A stretch of DNA of 64,000 nt from Dyella_A sp050749815. Its GTDB lineage: Bacteria; Pseudomonadota; Gammaproteobacteria; Xanthomonadales; Rhodanobacteraceae. Both the position numbers and the translations under genes were made by a program. The notes beneath the pieces are model-generated. The model worked only from the letters and a program-made list of their open reading frames with translations. It ran no database searches and had not been told where the DNA came from. The stretch spans positions 2,976,001-3,040,000 of the forward strand of contig NZ_CP192735.1 in NCBI RefSeq assembly GCF_050749815.1. Direction: 5' to 3'. The first letter of the stretch is position 1, and every line of letters starts with the position of its first letter. Shown here piece after piece: positions 37,644 through 44,866 of this stretch.

Positions 37644-37702
37644 GGAGCGGGAGAAAAGGTGGCCCCGGCATCGGAGGGAGGGAGGGGGAGCCGATGCCGG
37701 GG
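37644..37702 (-). terminator. Hairpin after comM with a 16-base polypurine/polypyrimidine loop
   Basis: A 12-bp perfect stem (CCCCGGCATCGG 37663-37674 / CCGATGCCGGGG 37691-37702) encloses a loop that reads AGGGAGGGAGGGGGAG on the plus strand. On the comM-reading (minus) strand it is followed by CCACCTTTTCTCCC. Position (97 bp after the comM stop) and the T-rich tail suggest a terminator. Confidence 0.5.
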
Positions 37703-37798
37703 CGCGGGGGTCGGGACATTTGCGAACCGACGGGTGCAGATAATACCGGCCGCCGCGTGCAAGTCAATACTGATCGGTACACAAAATGTCGCAGGCCC

Positions 37799-39295
37799 TC
37801 AGAACCGCCGATATTGCAGGGCCTCGGCCAGATGGGCGCGGTCCAGCAGGCCTGCGCCGCCGTCCAGGTCGGCGATGGTGCGCGCGACCCGCAAGGTGCG
37901 GTGATAGGCGCGGGCGGACAGGCCCAGACGCTCGAGCGCGGCCTCGAACCAGCGCCGCTCGGCCGGTCCGAGCGCGCAGTCGCGCTCGAGCTCGCGGGTG
38001 CTGATTTCGGCGTTGGGGCGCCCCGCCCGCTGCAAGGCGTAATCGCGGGCGCGGATCACTCGCCGCCGGACCGTGGCCGAATCCTCGTCATGCTCGCTGC
38101 GCGGCGCGCCCAGCTCGGCCAGCGGCACACGCGGCACTTCCACGCTGAGGTCGATACGGTCGAGCAGTGGCCCGGAGATGCGCGCGCGGTAGCGCTGCAT
38201 CTGGTCCGGCGTGCATTGGCAACGCTGGCGGGGGTCGCCGGCATAGCCGCAGGGGCAGGGATTCATCGCCGCCACCAGCTGGAACTGGGCCGGGAAACTG
38301 GACTGTCGCGCGGCGCGGGAGATCATGATCTGTCCCGATTCCAACGGTTCACGCAGCACGTCGAGCACGTGGCGGCTGAATTCGGGCAGCTCGTCGAGGA
38401 ACAACACGCCATTGTGCGCCAGCGAAATTTCGCCCGGTCGCGGATAGGAGCCGCCGCCAACCAGAGCCACCGCGGAGGCGGTGTGGTGCGGAGCGCGGAA
38501 CGGCCGATGGCGCCACTGCGCCGGATCGACCGGCTGCCCGGTCACCGAGAGCACGGCGCAGGTTTCCAGCGCCTCGGCTTCGGTCAGCGGCGGCAGGATG
38601 CCCGGCAGGCGCTCGGCCAGCATGGTCTTGCCGGTGCCCGGCGGCCCGACCATCAGCAGGTGGTGGCCGCCGACAGCGGCAATCTCCAGCGCCCGGCGCG
38701 CCTGCAGTTGGCCGCGTACGTCGCTCATGTCCGGGAACGATCGCGCCTCGCCCTCGCTGCAACGCCCGGGCGCCGCGAGCGGCGAGGCGTCGTGCAGCCA
38801 GCCGCAGACTTCGGCCAGGCTGTCGGCCACCATCACATCCACGTCGGACACCAGGGCCGCCTCTGCTGCGTTCGCCCGCGGCACGACCACGCGACGCCCG
38901 CGCGCCCGCGCGCGCAGCAGCGCCGGCAGCACGCCGGAAACACCGCGGATGGCGCCGGACAGCGCCAGCTCGCCCAGGAATTCGCAGTCGTCGAGCTTTT
39001 CCCGCGGCACCTGACCGCCCGCAGCCAGGATGCCCAGCGCGATGGCCAGGTCGAAACGCCCGCCGTCCTTGGGCAGCTCGGCCGGGGCCAGATTCACCGT
39101 GACCTTGCGGTCCGGATAACTGAACGCGGTGTTCTGGATCGCCACGCGGACGCGATCGCGCGCCTCGCGCACGGCCGCCTCGGGCAAGCCGACAATATTG
39201 GTGCCGGGCAGGCCGCCGGACAGGTGAACTTCCACCATCACCTGCGGCGCGGTCACCCCTTCCTGGGCGCGACTGAGCGTGACGGCCAGGCTCAT
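37799..39295 (-). CDS. comM: YifB/ComM family Mg-chelatase-like AAA+ ATPase
   Basis: 498 residues. The N-terminal Lon-like domain (MVEVHLSGGLPGTNIVGLPEAAVREARDRVR) is followed by an AAA+ module with Walker A GPPGTGKTMLAERLP, Walker B LFLDELPEF and the zinc-like CPCGYAGDPRQRCQC segment typical of ComM. ComM is a hexameric helicase that drives branch migration during natural transformation. The gene is common beyond competent species, so competence is not implied. It lies near ubiK and glnK, a common gammaproteobacterial order. Confidence 0.95.
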   Translation of the reverse strand: MSLAVTLSRAQEGVTAPQVMVEVHLSGGLPGTNIVGLPEAAVREARDRVRVAIQNTAFSYPDRKVTVNLAPAELPKDGGRFDLAIALGILAAGGQVPREKLDDCEFLGELALSGAIRGVSGVLPALLRARARGRRVVVPRANAAEAALVSDVDVMVADSLAEVCGWLHDASPLAAPGRCSEGEARSFPDMSDVRGQLQARRALEIAAVGGHHLLMVGPPGTGKTMLAERLPGILPPLTEAEALETCAVLSVTGQPVDPAQWRHRPFRAPHHTASAVALVGGGSYPRPGEISLAHNGVLFLDELPEFSRHVLDVLREPLESGQIMISRAARQSSFPAQFQLVAAMNPCPCGYAGDPRQRCQCTPDQMQRYRARISGPLLDRIDLSVEVPRVPLAELGAPRSEHDEDSATVRRRVIRARDYALQRAGRPNAEISTRELERDCALGPAERRWFEAALERLGLSARAYHRTLRVARTIADLDGGAGLLDRAHLAEALQYRRF

Positions 39296-39442
39296 GGACG
39301 GGGCGGGCGACCGGTGGGGAGACGGCCGCGGAGAAACGCACTCATGCAGCAGCTCCGGTCAGTGGGGCATAAATAACCGCCCCCGACCATTCTCGGGGTG
39401 AGGTGACAGGTCGGGGGCGGCTCCCGGGAGACGGCTTACAGC

Positions 39443-39700
39443 TTAGGAACCGCGAGCAGCGGCCATCGTCTCCAGATCGGCGATGCGCTTTTCCAGCTCA
39501 TCAACCTTGGCGCGCGTGCGCGCCAAAAGCTGCGTCTGGACATCGAACTCTTCGCGGGTGACCAGATCAAGGCGGCGCAATCCGTGCGCCAGGACATCGT
39601 GAAAGTTGGTTCGCAAATCCTGATGCGCTTGAGCCAATCCTGGCGGCACCAACGAAACAAGTCGCAGGGCAAGTTGATCGATATCCTGCCTATCCATCAT
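39443..39700 (-). CDS. ubiK: Ubiquinone biosynthesis accessory factor UbiK (YqiC/BMFP)
   Basis: 85 residues. An N-terminal membrane-seeking amphipathic part (LVSLVPPGLAQAHQDLRTNFHDVLAHGLRRLDLVTREEFDVQ) and a C-terminal trimeric coiled coil (LLARTRAKVDELEKRIADLE) are the UbiK/BMFP pattern. UbiK pairs with UbiJ in the soluble CoQ complex. Two adjacent ATGs (39700 and 39697) could serve as start. It is in the same orientation as comM, 147 bp upstream of it. Confidence 0.93.
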   Translation of the reverse strand: MMDRQDIDQLALRLVSLVPPGLAQAHQDLRTNFHDVLAHGLRRLDLVTREEFDVQTQLLARTRAKVDELEKRIADLETMAAARGS

Positions 39701-39779
39701 GGATAGCACCTCGAACTCGTCGAACTGAAGTCTAGATAAACGCGCTTTGTGACCGCCATCGGTGGGCTCCGCCATGGGT

Positions 39780-39797
39780 TGTAGGAATTGTCCTACA
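39780..39797. promoter_or_regulatory. Palindrome TGTAGGA-N4-TCCTACA between ubiK and glnK
   Basis: TGTAGGAATTGTCCTACA is a 7-bp perfect inverted repeat with a 4-base spacer, centred between the divergent ubiK and glnK genes. The outer GTAGGA/TCCTAC resembles the ends of the REP arms, but the core differs. It could be an operator or a reduced REP remnant. Confidence 0.45.
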
Positions 39798-39847
39798 CGA
39801 GGGGGCGAGGCGACAGCGAAGCCGCGACAGCGCAAAATGCCGGTTCC

Positions 39848-39868
39848 ACGTCGGCCGCCAGCCGACGT
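39848..39868 (+). promoter_or_regulatory. Hairpin in the glnK leader
   Basis: ACGTCGGC-CGCCA-GCCGACGT forms an 8-bp perfect stem ending eight bases before the GAGGAG ribosome-binding site of glnK. It could modulate translation or mark the 5' end of the mRNA. No sigma-54 or NtrC-like site is visible here. Confidence 0.45.
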
Positions 39869-39886
39869 CCACGACGAGGAGCCCCC

Positions 39887-40225
39887 ATGAAGCTGGTATC
39901 GGCGGTCATCAAGCCGTTCAAACTGGACGATGTGCGCGAAGCGCTGGCCGAAGCCGGCGTGCAGGGCATCACGGTGACCGAGGTGAAGGGCTTTGGCCGG
40001 CAGAAGGGACACACCGAGCTCTATCGCGGCGCGGAATACGTGGTGGACTTCCTGCCCAAGATCAAACTGGAAGTGGCGGTGGCCGACGACCAGCTCGAGC
40101 GTGTGGTGGATGCGATCCAGAACGCCGCCCGCACCGGCAAGATCGGCGACGGCAAGATCTTCGTCAGCCCGCTGGATCAGGTGATCCGCATCCGTACCGG
40201 CGAACTGGACAACGACGCGCTTTAG
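39887..40225 (+). CDS. glnK: Nitrogen regulatory P-II protein
   Basis: 112 residues, the standard P-II length. The T-loop GFGRQKGHTELYRGAEYVVDF carries the uridylylated Tyr51, and TGKIGDGKIFV is the C-terminal P-II signature. The MKLVSAVIKPFKLDDVREAL start and the RTGELDNDAL end fit GlnK more than GlnB. P-II proteins report 2-oxoglutarate and ATP/ADP to transporters and enzymes. No amtB ammonium transporter gene follows, which is unusual for glnK. GAGGAG lies upstream of the ATG. Confidence 0.93.
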   Translation: MKLVSAVIKPFKLDDVREALAEAGVQGITVTEVKGFGRQKGHTELYRGAEYVVDFLPKIKLEVAVADDQLERVVDAIQNAARTGKIGDGKIFVSPLDQVIRIRTGELDNDAL

Positions 40226-40761
40226 GCGCCGCCACCCGGCGCGGCCTGCGCACGCTCGAAGCGGCGGTGATGCACCAGCAGGCCGCTGAAGTAGGCCACG
40301 TAGTAGCCCACCAGCAGGCCGAACACGAGCATGGTGAGCGGGCTGTAACCGAGTGTAGGAGCCCCTGAGATGCCGGGTTCCACGGCAGTCATCTGCGGCA
40401 TCACCACGGCAAAGCGCCACGCCAGCCGACCGACCAGCAACGCCGTGAGCACGGCGCCGATCCATGGATTGGGGATGTAGCCATCGCCGCCGTCCGCGCG
40501 CCGCTCGAAGCGGGTGAGCCGCAGGCCCACCATGCCGAGCACGATGCCCACCACCGCACCACCGAACAGGCCTTCGAGCAGCGGCGGGTGCCGCAGGCCG
40601 AACAGCGCCATCAAGACGCCCAGCAACGCGAAGATCGCGATACGGACCAGCATGCGCCCGCGCCGGATCGGCTGACGCCCGAACTGGCTGCGCACGCGGC
40701 GCCAGACCAGCAGCCCCATGACCGGAACCATCACAGCGAGTGAAGCGAGGTGCGGTGTCAT
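40222..40761 (-). CDS. Membrane protein, possibly DUF1453/CcdC-like
   Basis: 179 residues with five predicted membrane helices and a conserved-looking YIPNPWIGAVLTALLVGRLAWR segment plus an N-terminal RRVRSQFGRQPIRRGRMLVRI loop. These features recall the DUF1453/CcdC family, but the match is from memory and weak. The 3' end overlaps the glnK stop by four bases (convergent). A ten-base REP-like sequence (GTAGGAGCCC at 40355) lies within the coding region. The function is unknown. Confidence 0.65.
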   Translation of the reverse strand: MTPHLASLAVMVPVMGLLVWRRVRSQFGRQPIRRGRMLVRIAIFALLGVLMALFGLRHPPLLEGLFGGAVVGIVLGMVGLRLTRFERRADGGDGYIPNPWIGAVLTALLVGRLAWRFAVVMPQMTAVEPGISGAPTLGYSPLTMLVFGLLVGYYVAYFSGLLVHHRRFERAQAAPGGGA

Positions 40762-40873
40762 GACGTGGAATCCCCTCCGTTTGAAGGCGTCAGGCTAACG
40801 CCCCTCGGCGCGACCGCGCAGGGCCGGCTGCCAGGCATCGCAGGTGACGGCTGTCACCCGGCCCGCCGAAATG

Positions 40874-41617
40874 TCACTTCGCCTTGCCCTGGTTGGCTAC
40901 CGCGGCCATCTTGGCGGCGATCGCCTCGGCATCGCCCAGGTATTCGCGGCGGATCGGCTTCAGCTCGGCGTCGAACTCGTAGACCAGCGGAATGCCGTTG
41001 GGGATATTGAACTCGACGATGTCCTCGTCGGAAATGCCGTCCAGGTACTTCACCAGCGCGCGCATCGAGTTGCCGTGCGCCACCACCAGCACGCGCTGGC
41101 CGCTGCGGATGGCCGGCGCCAGCACCTCGTGCCAGTACGGCAGCACGCGGGCGACGGTGTCCTTGAGGCATTCGGTGTCCGGAATCTGCGCCGGGTCGAG
41201 CCCTGCATAGCGCGGATCGTGCAACGCCTCGTTGGCGCTGCGTTCCAGCGGCGGCGGCGGCGTGTCGTAGCTGCGGCGCCAGATCTTCACCTGATCCTCG
41301 CCGTACTTGGCGGCGGTCTCAGCCTTGTTGAGGCCGGTCAACGCGCCGTAGTGGCGCTCGTTGAGGCGCCAGTCGGTGAGCACCGGGATCCACATCTGGT
41401 CCAGCGCTTCCTGCACGCCCCACAGCGTGCGCACGCAGCGCTTGAGCACCGAGGTGTGCGCCACGTCGAACTGGTAGCCGGACTGCTTCAGGGCGGCGCC
41501 TGCCTCTTTTGCCTCGGCGATGCCCTGCGCGGTGAGGTCGATGTCGGCCCAACCGCTGAACCGGTTGTCGAGGTTCCACTGGGACTGGCCGTGGCGGATC
41601 AGGACGAGCTTGTGCAT
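40874..41617 (-). CDS. gpmA: 2,3-bisphosphoglycerate-dependent phosphoglycerate mutase
   Basis: 247 residues. Catalytic motif LIRHGQSQWNLDNRFSGWADIDLT with the phosphorylated His, the second His in VVAHGNSMRALVKYLDG, and the LNERHYGALTGLNKAETAAKYGEDQVKIWRRSYDTPPPPL block specific for dPGM. It interconverts 3- and 2-phosphoglycerate in glycolysis and gluconeogenesis. The start lies at MHKLVLIRHG, the normal N-terminus. Confidence 0.97.
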   Translation of the reverse strand: MHKLVLIRHGQSQWNLDNRFSGWADIDLTAQGIAEAKEAGAALKQSGYQFDVAHTSVLKRCVRTLWGVQEALDQMWIPVLTDWRLNERHYGALTGLNKAETAAKYGEDQVKIWRRSYDTPPPPLERSANEALHDPRYAGLDPAQIPDTECLKDTVARVLPYWHEVLAPAIRSGQRVLVVAHGNSMRALVKYLDGISDEDIVEFNIPNGIPLVYEFDAELKPIRREYLGDAEAIAAKMAAVANQGKAK

Positions 41618-41794
41618 GGGATGGCAGCGCAGGAGGAAAGCGAAAATGGTGAATGGCGCCGGGCCGGGCGTCAAATCGCACCGTGCCGGAGGTCACGTAA
41701 ACCGTCGCCGTCCCGGCCGCATCTATGGTGGCGTTGTGTCCCTCACGGCCGGCCGCCGATGCGTCCGCCGCCACGCCATGCCAAGGAGATTCCC

Positions 41795-42448
41795 ATGCGC
41801 CGCACCGTGCTCGCTTTCGCTCTGATCCTCGCCATCCACCCATTGGCCGCCGCCGCGCAGGACGACATCGACAAGGTCAACGGCTCGGTCCATGTCGAAG
41901 CTGGCCAGCAGGTGGGCGATGCCAGCACCGTCAACGGCGCGGTGCATGTGGAAGACGGCGCCACCGTGCGCAAGGCGAGCACGGTCAACGGCGCGGTGGA
42001 ACTGGGCGACAAGGCGCAGGCCCGCGAGATCGGCACGGTGAACGGCGCCGTGTCGCTGGGCGAGGGCGCCCGCGTCAGCGGCAAGGTGGAGGCCGTGAAC
42101 GGCAGTATCCGGCTCGATCGGGGCGCCGAGATCGGCGGTCGCGCCTCCAACGTCAACGGGGCGATCACGCTCGACGCCGCGCACGTGGCCGGCGGACTGG
42201 GCACGGTGGGCGGCGACATCACCGTCGGCGCCAACTCGCGGGTCGAGGGCGGCATCCTGGTGGACAAGCCCGGCGGCTGGTTCCACTGGGGTCAGCAGCG
42301 CCCGCCGCACGTGGTGATCGGGCCGCACGCCGTGGTGCAGGGCACGCTGGAGTTTCGTCGCGAGGTGGTGCTCGAAGTCAGCGACAGCGCGCAGATTGGC
42401 CCGGTGAAGGGCGCCACGCCGGTCACGTTCCACGGCGACACGCCGTAG
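41795..42448 (+). CDS. Exported beta-helix-like protein with VNGA repeats
   Basis: 217 residues. A Sec signal (MRRTVLAFALILAIHPLAAAAQ) is followed by about seven repeats of 18-20 residues of the form ASTVNGAVHVEDGATVRK, with VNG-(A/S)-(V/I) at each turn. This resembles the beta-helix of bactofilin-like or DUF4097-type proteins but with a signal peptide, so the protein acts outside the cytoplasm. The end (HVVIGPHAVVQGTLEFRREVVLEVSDSAQIGPVKGA) has hexapeptide-like character. AAGGAG precedes the ATG. The function is unknown. Confidence 0.8.
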   Translation: MRRTVLAFALILAIHPLAAAAQDDIDKVNGSVHVEAGQQVGDASTVNGAVHVEDGATVRKASTVNGAVELGDKAQAREIGTVNGAVSLGEGARVSGKVEAVNGSIRLDRGAEIGGRASNVNGAITLDAAHVAGGLGTVGGDITVGANSRVEGGILVDKPGGWFHWGQQRPPHVVIGPHAVVQGTLEFRREVVLEVSDSAQIGPVKGATPVTFHGDTP

Positions 42449-42456
42449 CCACCCTC

Positions 42457-42525
42457 AGGAGCGCGCCGTGCGCGAAGGCTCTCGGTCACGTAGCCAAGAG
42501 CGTCGCGCGCAGGGTGCGCTCCTAC
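42457..42525. repeat. Divergent REP-like pair, overlaps hemF stop
   Basis: Left arm AGGAGCGCGCCGTGCGCG, then AAGGCTCT ... AAGAGCGTC, and right arm GCGCGCAGGGTGCGCTCCTAC. It shares the GTAGGAGC terminal block and AAGAGC-type core with the other pairs, but the stem sequence is different, so it belongs to a second REP subtype. The right end supplies the hemF stop codon (TAG on the minus strand, 42522-42524). Confidence 0.7.
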
Positions 42526-43424
42526 AGCCAGTCGCGCGGCACCAGGTACTCGGCCAGCTTCGCCTCGGCGCTGCCCGGCTCGGGCGTATAGCCGTATTCA
42601 AAACGCACGCGCGGCGGCAGGCTCATCAGGATCGATTCGGTGCGCCCGCCCGATTGCAGCCCGAACAGCGTGCCGCGATCCCACACCAGGTTGAACTCCA
42701 CGTAGCGGCCGCGCCGGTACAACTGGAACTCGCGCTCGCGTTCGCCGTACGGCGTGTCCCGACGGCGCTCGACGATCGGCAGGTAGGCGTCGAGGAAGCC
42801 CTGCCCCACCGCCTGCGTCAGTGCGAAGCAGCGTTCGAAGCCGCCCTCGTTGAGATCGTCGTAGAACAGGCCACCCACACCGCGCGTCTCGCCACGGTGC
42901 TTGAGGTAGAAATACTCGTCGCACCAGCGCTTGTAGCGGGCGTAGATGTCGTCACCGAACGGCGCGCAGAGATCGTGCGCCACGCGATGCCAGTGCACCA
43001 CGTCCTCGTCCACCGGATAGAACGGGGTGAGGTCGAAGCCGCCGCCGAACCACCACACCGGCTCCACGCCCTCCTTGCTCGCCTCGAAGTAGCGCACGTT
43101 GGCGTGGGTGGTCGGCACGTGCGGGTTGCGCGGATGCAGCACCAGCGACACCCCGGTGGCGACGAAGCTGCCGCCAGCCAGCTCCGGCCGGTGCGCGGTG
43201 GCGCTCGGTGGCAGCGTATGGCCCGAGACGCGGGAGAAATTCACCCCGGCCTGTTCGAACACGGCGCCCTCGCGCAGCACACGCGTGCGGCCACCGCCGC
43301 CGGCCTCGCGCGTCCACGCATCCTCGACGAAACGCGCGCCGCCATCGGCTTGCTCGACGGCGCTGCAGATGCGGTCCTGCAGTTCGCGCAGGAAAGATTC
43401 GGCCTGGTCGGCTTGCTGGCTCAT
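42522..43424 (-). CDS. hemF: Oxygen-dependent coproporphyrinogen III oxidase
   Basis: 300 residues, the usual size. Signatures: GVNFSRVSGHTLP, HANVRYFEASKEGVEPVWWFGGGFDLTPFYP, HWHRVAHDLCAPFGDDIYARYKRWCDEYFYLKHRGETRGVGGLFYDDLN and YVEFNLVWDRGTLFGLQSGGRTESILMSLPP. It oxidatively decarboxylates coproporphyrinogen III in haem synthesis and needs O2. The TAG stop falls inside a REP arm. The protein still ends on the normal RDWL-type C-terminus, so nothing essential was lost. Confidence 0.97.
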   Translation of the reverse strand: MSQQADQAESFLRELQDRICSAVEQADGGARFVEDAWTREAGGGGRTRVLREGAVFEQAGVNFSRVSGHTLPPSATAHRPELAGGSFVATGVSLVLHPRNPHVPTTHANVRYFEASKEGVEPVWWFGGGFDLTPFYPVDEDVVHWHRVAHDLCAPFGDDIYARYKRWCDEYFYLKHRGETRGVGGLFYDDLNEGGFERCFALTQAVGQGFLDAYLPIVERRRDTPYGEREREFQLYRRGRYVEFNLVWDRGTLFGLQSGGRTESILMSLPPRVRFEYGYTPEPGSAEAKLAEYLVPRDWL

Positions 43425-43510
43425 CGGTGATCGGCTGCGGAAGAGTGCCGCCAAGCTTAGCAAGCAGTCCTGCGCCGACGCTGCGGTGCGTCGGCGCGGA
43501 GTGCCTGGCC

Positions 43511-43924
43511 TCAGCTGGCGGTGGCGGAGATCAGCTCGAGATTGCGGCCGATGTCGCCGGACAGGAACTTCATCCAGCCCATATAGTTGCTGTGGATCAG
43601 ACGGGTGCCGTCGCGCTTGACCTCGTACTTGAGGTTGGTGCTGTCGACGTAGCGAATCTGCACCTTCTCCACGCTGTAGTCCACGCGGATCTTGGCGACC
43701 CATTCGTCGCGACTGAGGCTGGCACTGACGCTGCCATCCTGCTGCCCGGTCACGGTCCAGCCGCGGCCGATCAGCGCCGCCTTCACCGCCTTGCCCACCT
43801 GCACGGCATTGAGGCCCGAGGGAACGCTGATCGGTGGCGGATCGACCAGCGGCGACTGGCGGAACGCCATGGTCAACAGCAGCAACGGAAGCAGCAGGAC
43901 GAGCAGGTAACGGGATCGGAACAC
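43511..43924 (-). CDS. Small exported or membrane-anchored protein of unknown function
   Basis: 137 residues. It begins, from a GTG start at 43924, with a hydrophobic signal or anchor (FRSRYLLVLLLPLLLLTMAF). The remainder has an alternating strand/helix character: VGKAVKAALIGRGWTVTGQQDGSVSASLSRDEWVAKIRVDYSVEKVQIRYVDSTNLKYE, then MGWMKFLSGDIGRNLELIS. The pattern recalls small envelope proteins found with hemF in Xanthomonadales, but no domain is recognised. It is upstream of hemF on the same strand with 86 bp between. Confidence 0.7.
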   Translation of the reverse strand: MFRSRYLLVLLLPLLLLTMAFRQSPLVDPPPISVPSGLNAVQVGKAVKAALIGRGWTVTGQQDGSVSASLSRDEWVAKIRVDYSVEKVQIRYVDSTNLKYEVKRDGTRLIHSNYMGWMKFLSGDIGRNLELISATAS

Positions 43925-44010
43925 GAGACTTCCCCTGTCAAAGCGCCGACGGAATGCGGCGCGCGGAGTCTGCCCCGGCCCACGATGCGGCACAAGCGCA
44001 GCGGTGGCCC

Positions 44011-44838
44011 TCAGCCGATGCGCGACGCCATCCGGGTGTGACCGATCAGCGTGGCCCAGCGCACGCCCAGGTCGATCCACATCAGGTACGCCGACTCCAG
44101 CAGCAGCAGGCGCAGCGCGCGCGGGGTGAGTTGCAGGCGTGGTTCGGCGGCGATCGGCACGCAGGCGAATCCCAGCCGCCGCGCCAGCAGCTGGCAGCGC
44201 GCCAGGTGATAGCGACTGGTCACCAGCGCCACCGGCGGCAGTGGCGCACTGGCATCGGCACCGCGCAGCAGGCCACGCGCCTGGCGCAGGTTCTCCAGCG
44301 AATCGGTGGACTCGTGCTCCAGCCGCACCGCCACCTCCTGCGGCAATCCCTCGCGCAGCAGCCAGCGATGCCCGGCCGCCGCCTCGCTGACCGAGCTGCC
44401 GCTCATCCCGCCAAGCAGCAGCAACTGCTCGGCCAGCGCCTCGCGCGTCAGCGCCAGCGCGCGACCGAGCCGATGGCGGTAATCGGCCTCGGGCTCGTCG
44501 CGCTCGAGCCGCCGACCGAACACCAGCACCACCATCGGCGCCGGCGGGCGCAGCGGGCTGCGCCAGGCCATGCGCAGCACGTGCGCGAGATACCCCGCGA
44601 ACACCAGGCCGCCGCTGAGCAGCAGCGCGAGCACGCTTATCAAAGCCGCATGCCAGACATCCAGGTCGGCCAGGTAACGCTGCAAGCGGGAAGGCGTGGC
44701 GGTGGCAGGCAAGCGTGGTGATCCAGGGTGGCTAACGGAAACAGTGTGGGCACTGCGGCGTACCCGGGCAATCCGTGCGCGATCATGCCGCAGTTCGCTA
44801 CCGCGGGCTGACCGCAGCGTTTCATTGTCCCTAGGCAA
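44011..44838 (-). CDS. YdcF/SanA-like DUF218 membrane protein
   Basis: Up to 275 residues. Membrane helix at about residues 63-85, then the DUF218 fold: PMVVLVFGRRLERDEPEADYRHRLGRALAL, LLLLGGMSGSSVSEAA, LEHESTDSLENLRQARGLL and VALVTSRYHLARCQLLARRLGF. Members (SanA, ElyC, YdcF) act in envelope maintenance. The start is uncertain: no ATG is in frame, and TTG 44838 or internal TTGs nearer the membrane helix are options. It is divergent from the pigment ketosynthase with a gap of only 28 bp if the upstream TTG is used. Confidence 0.8.
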   Translation of the reverse strand: MPRDNETLRSARGSELRHDRARIARVRRSAHTVSVSHPGSPRLPATATPSRLQRYLADLDVWHAALISVLALLLSGGLVFAGYLAHVLRMAWRSPLRPPAPMVVLVFGRRLERDEPEADYRHRLGRALALTREALAEQLLLLGGMSGSSVSEAAAGHRWLLREGLPQEVAVRLEHESTDSLENLRQARGLLRGADASAPLPPVALVTSRYHLARCQLLARRLGFACVPIAAEPRLQLTPRALRLLLLESAYLMWIDLGVRWATLIGHTRMASRIG

Positions 44839-44866
44839 GTCCGGATGGCGCGGCTAGGCTTTCCCG

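Noticed and set aside
39436..39672. Open frame overlapping ubiK in another frame
   Set aside because: The frame giving LLARTRAKVDELEKRIADLE matches UbiK; the other frame is Trp/Arg-rich and motif-free.
40355..40364. Half REP site GTAGGAGCCC inside the DUF1453-like gene
   Set aside because: Only ten bases match, there is no second arm, and it lies in coding sequence; chance is likely.
44640..44825. ATG-started frame overlapping the YdcF-like 5' end
   Set aside because: 61 codons without motifs; it would be an alternative only if the YdcF start were wrong, and the DUF218 motifs are in the other frame.
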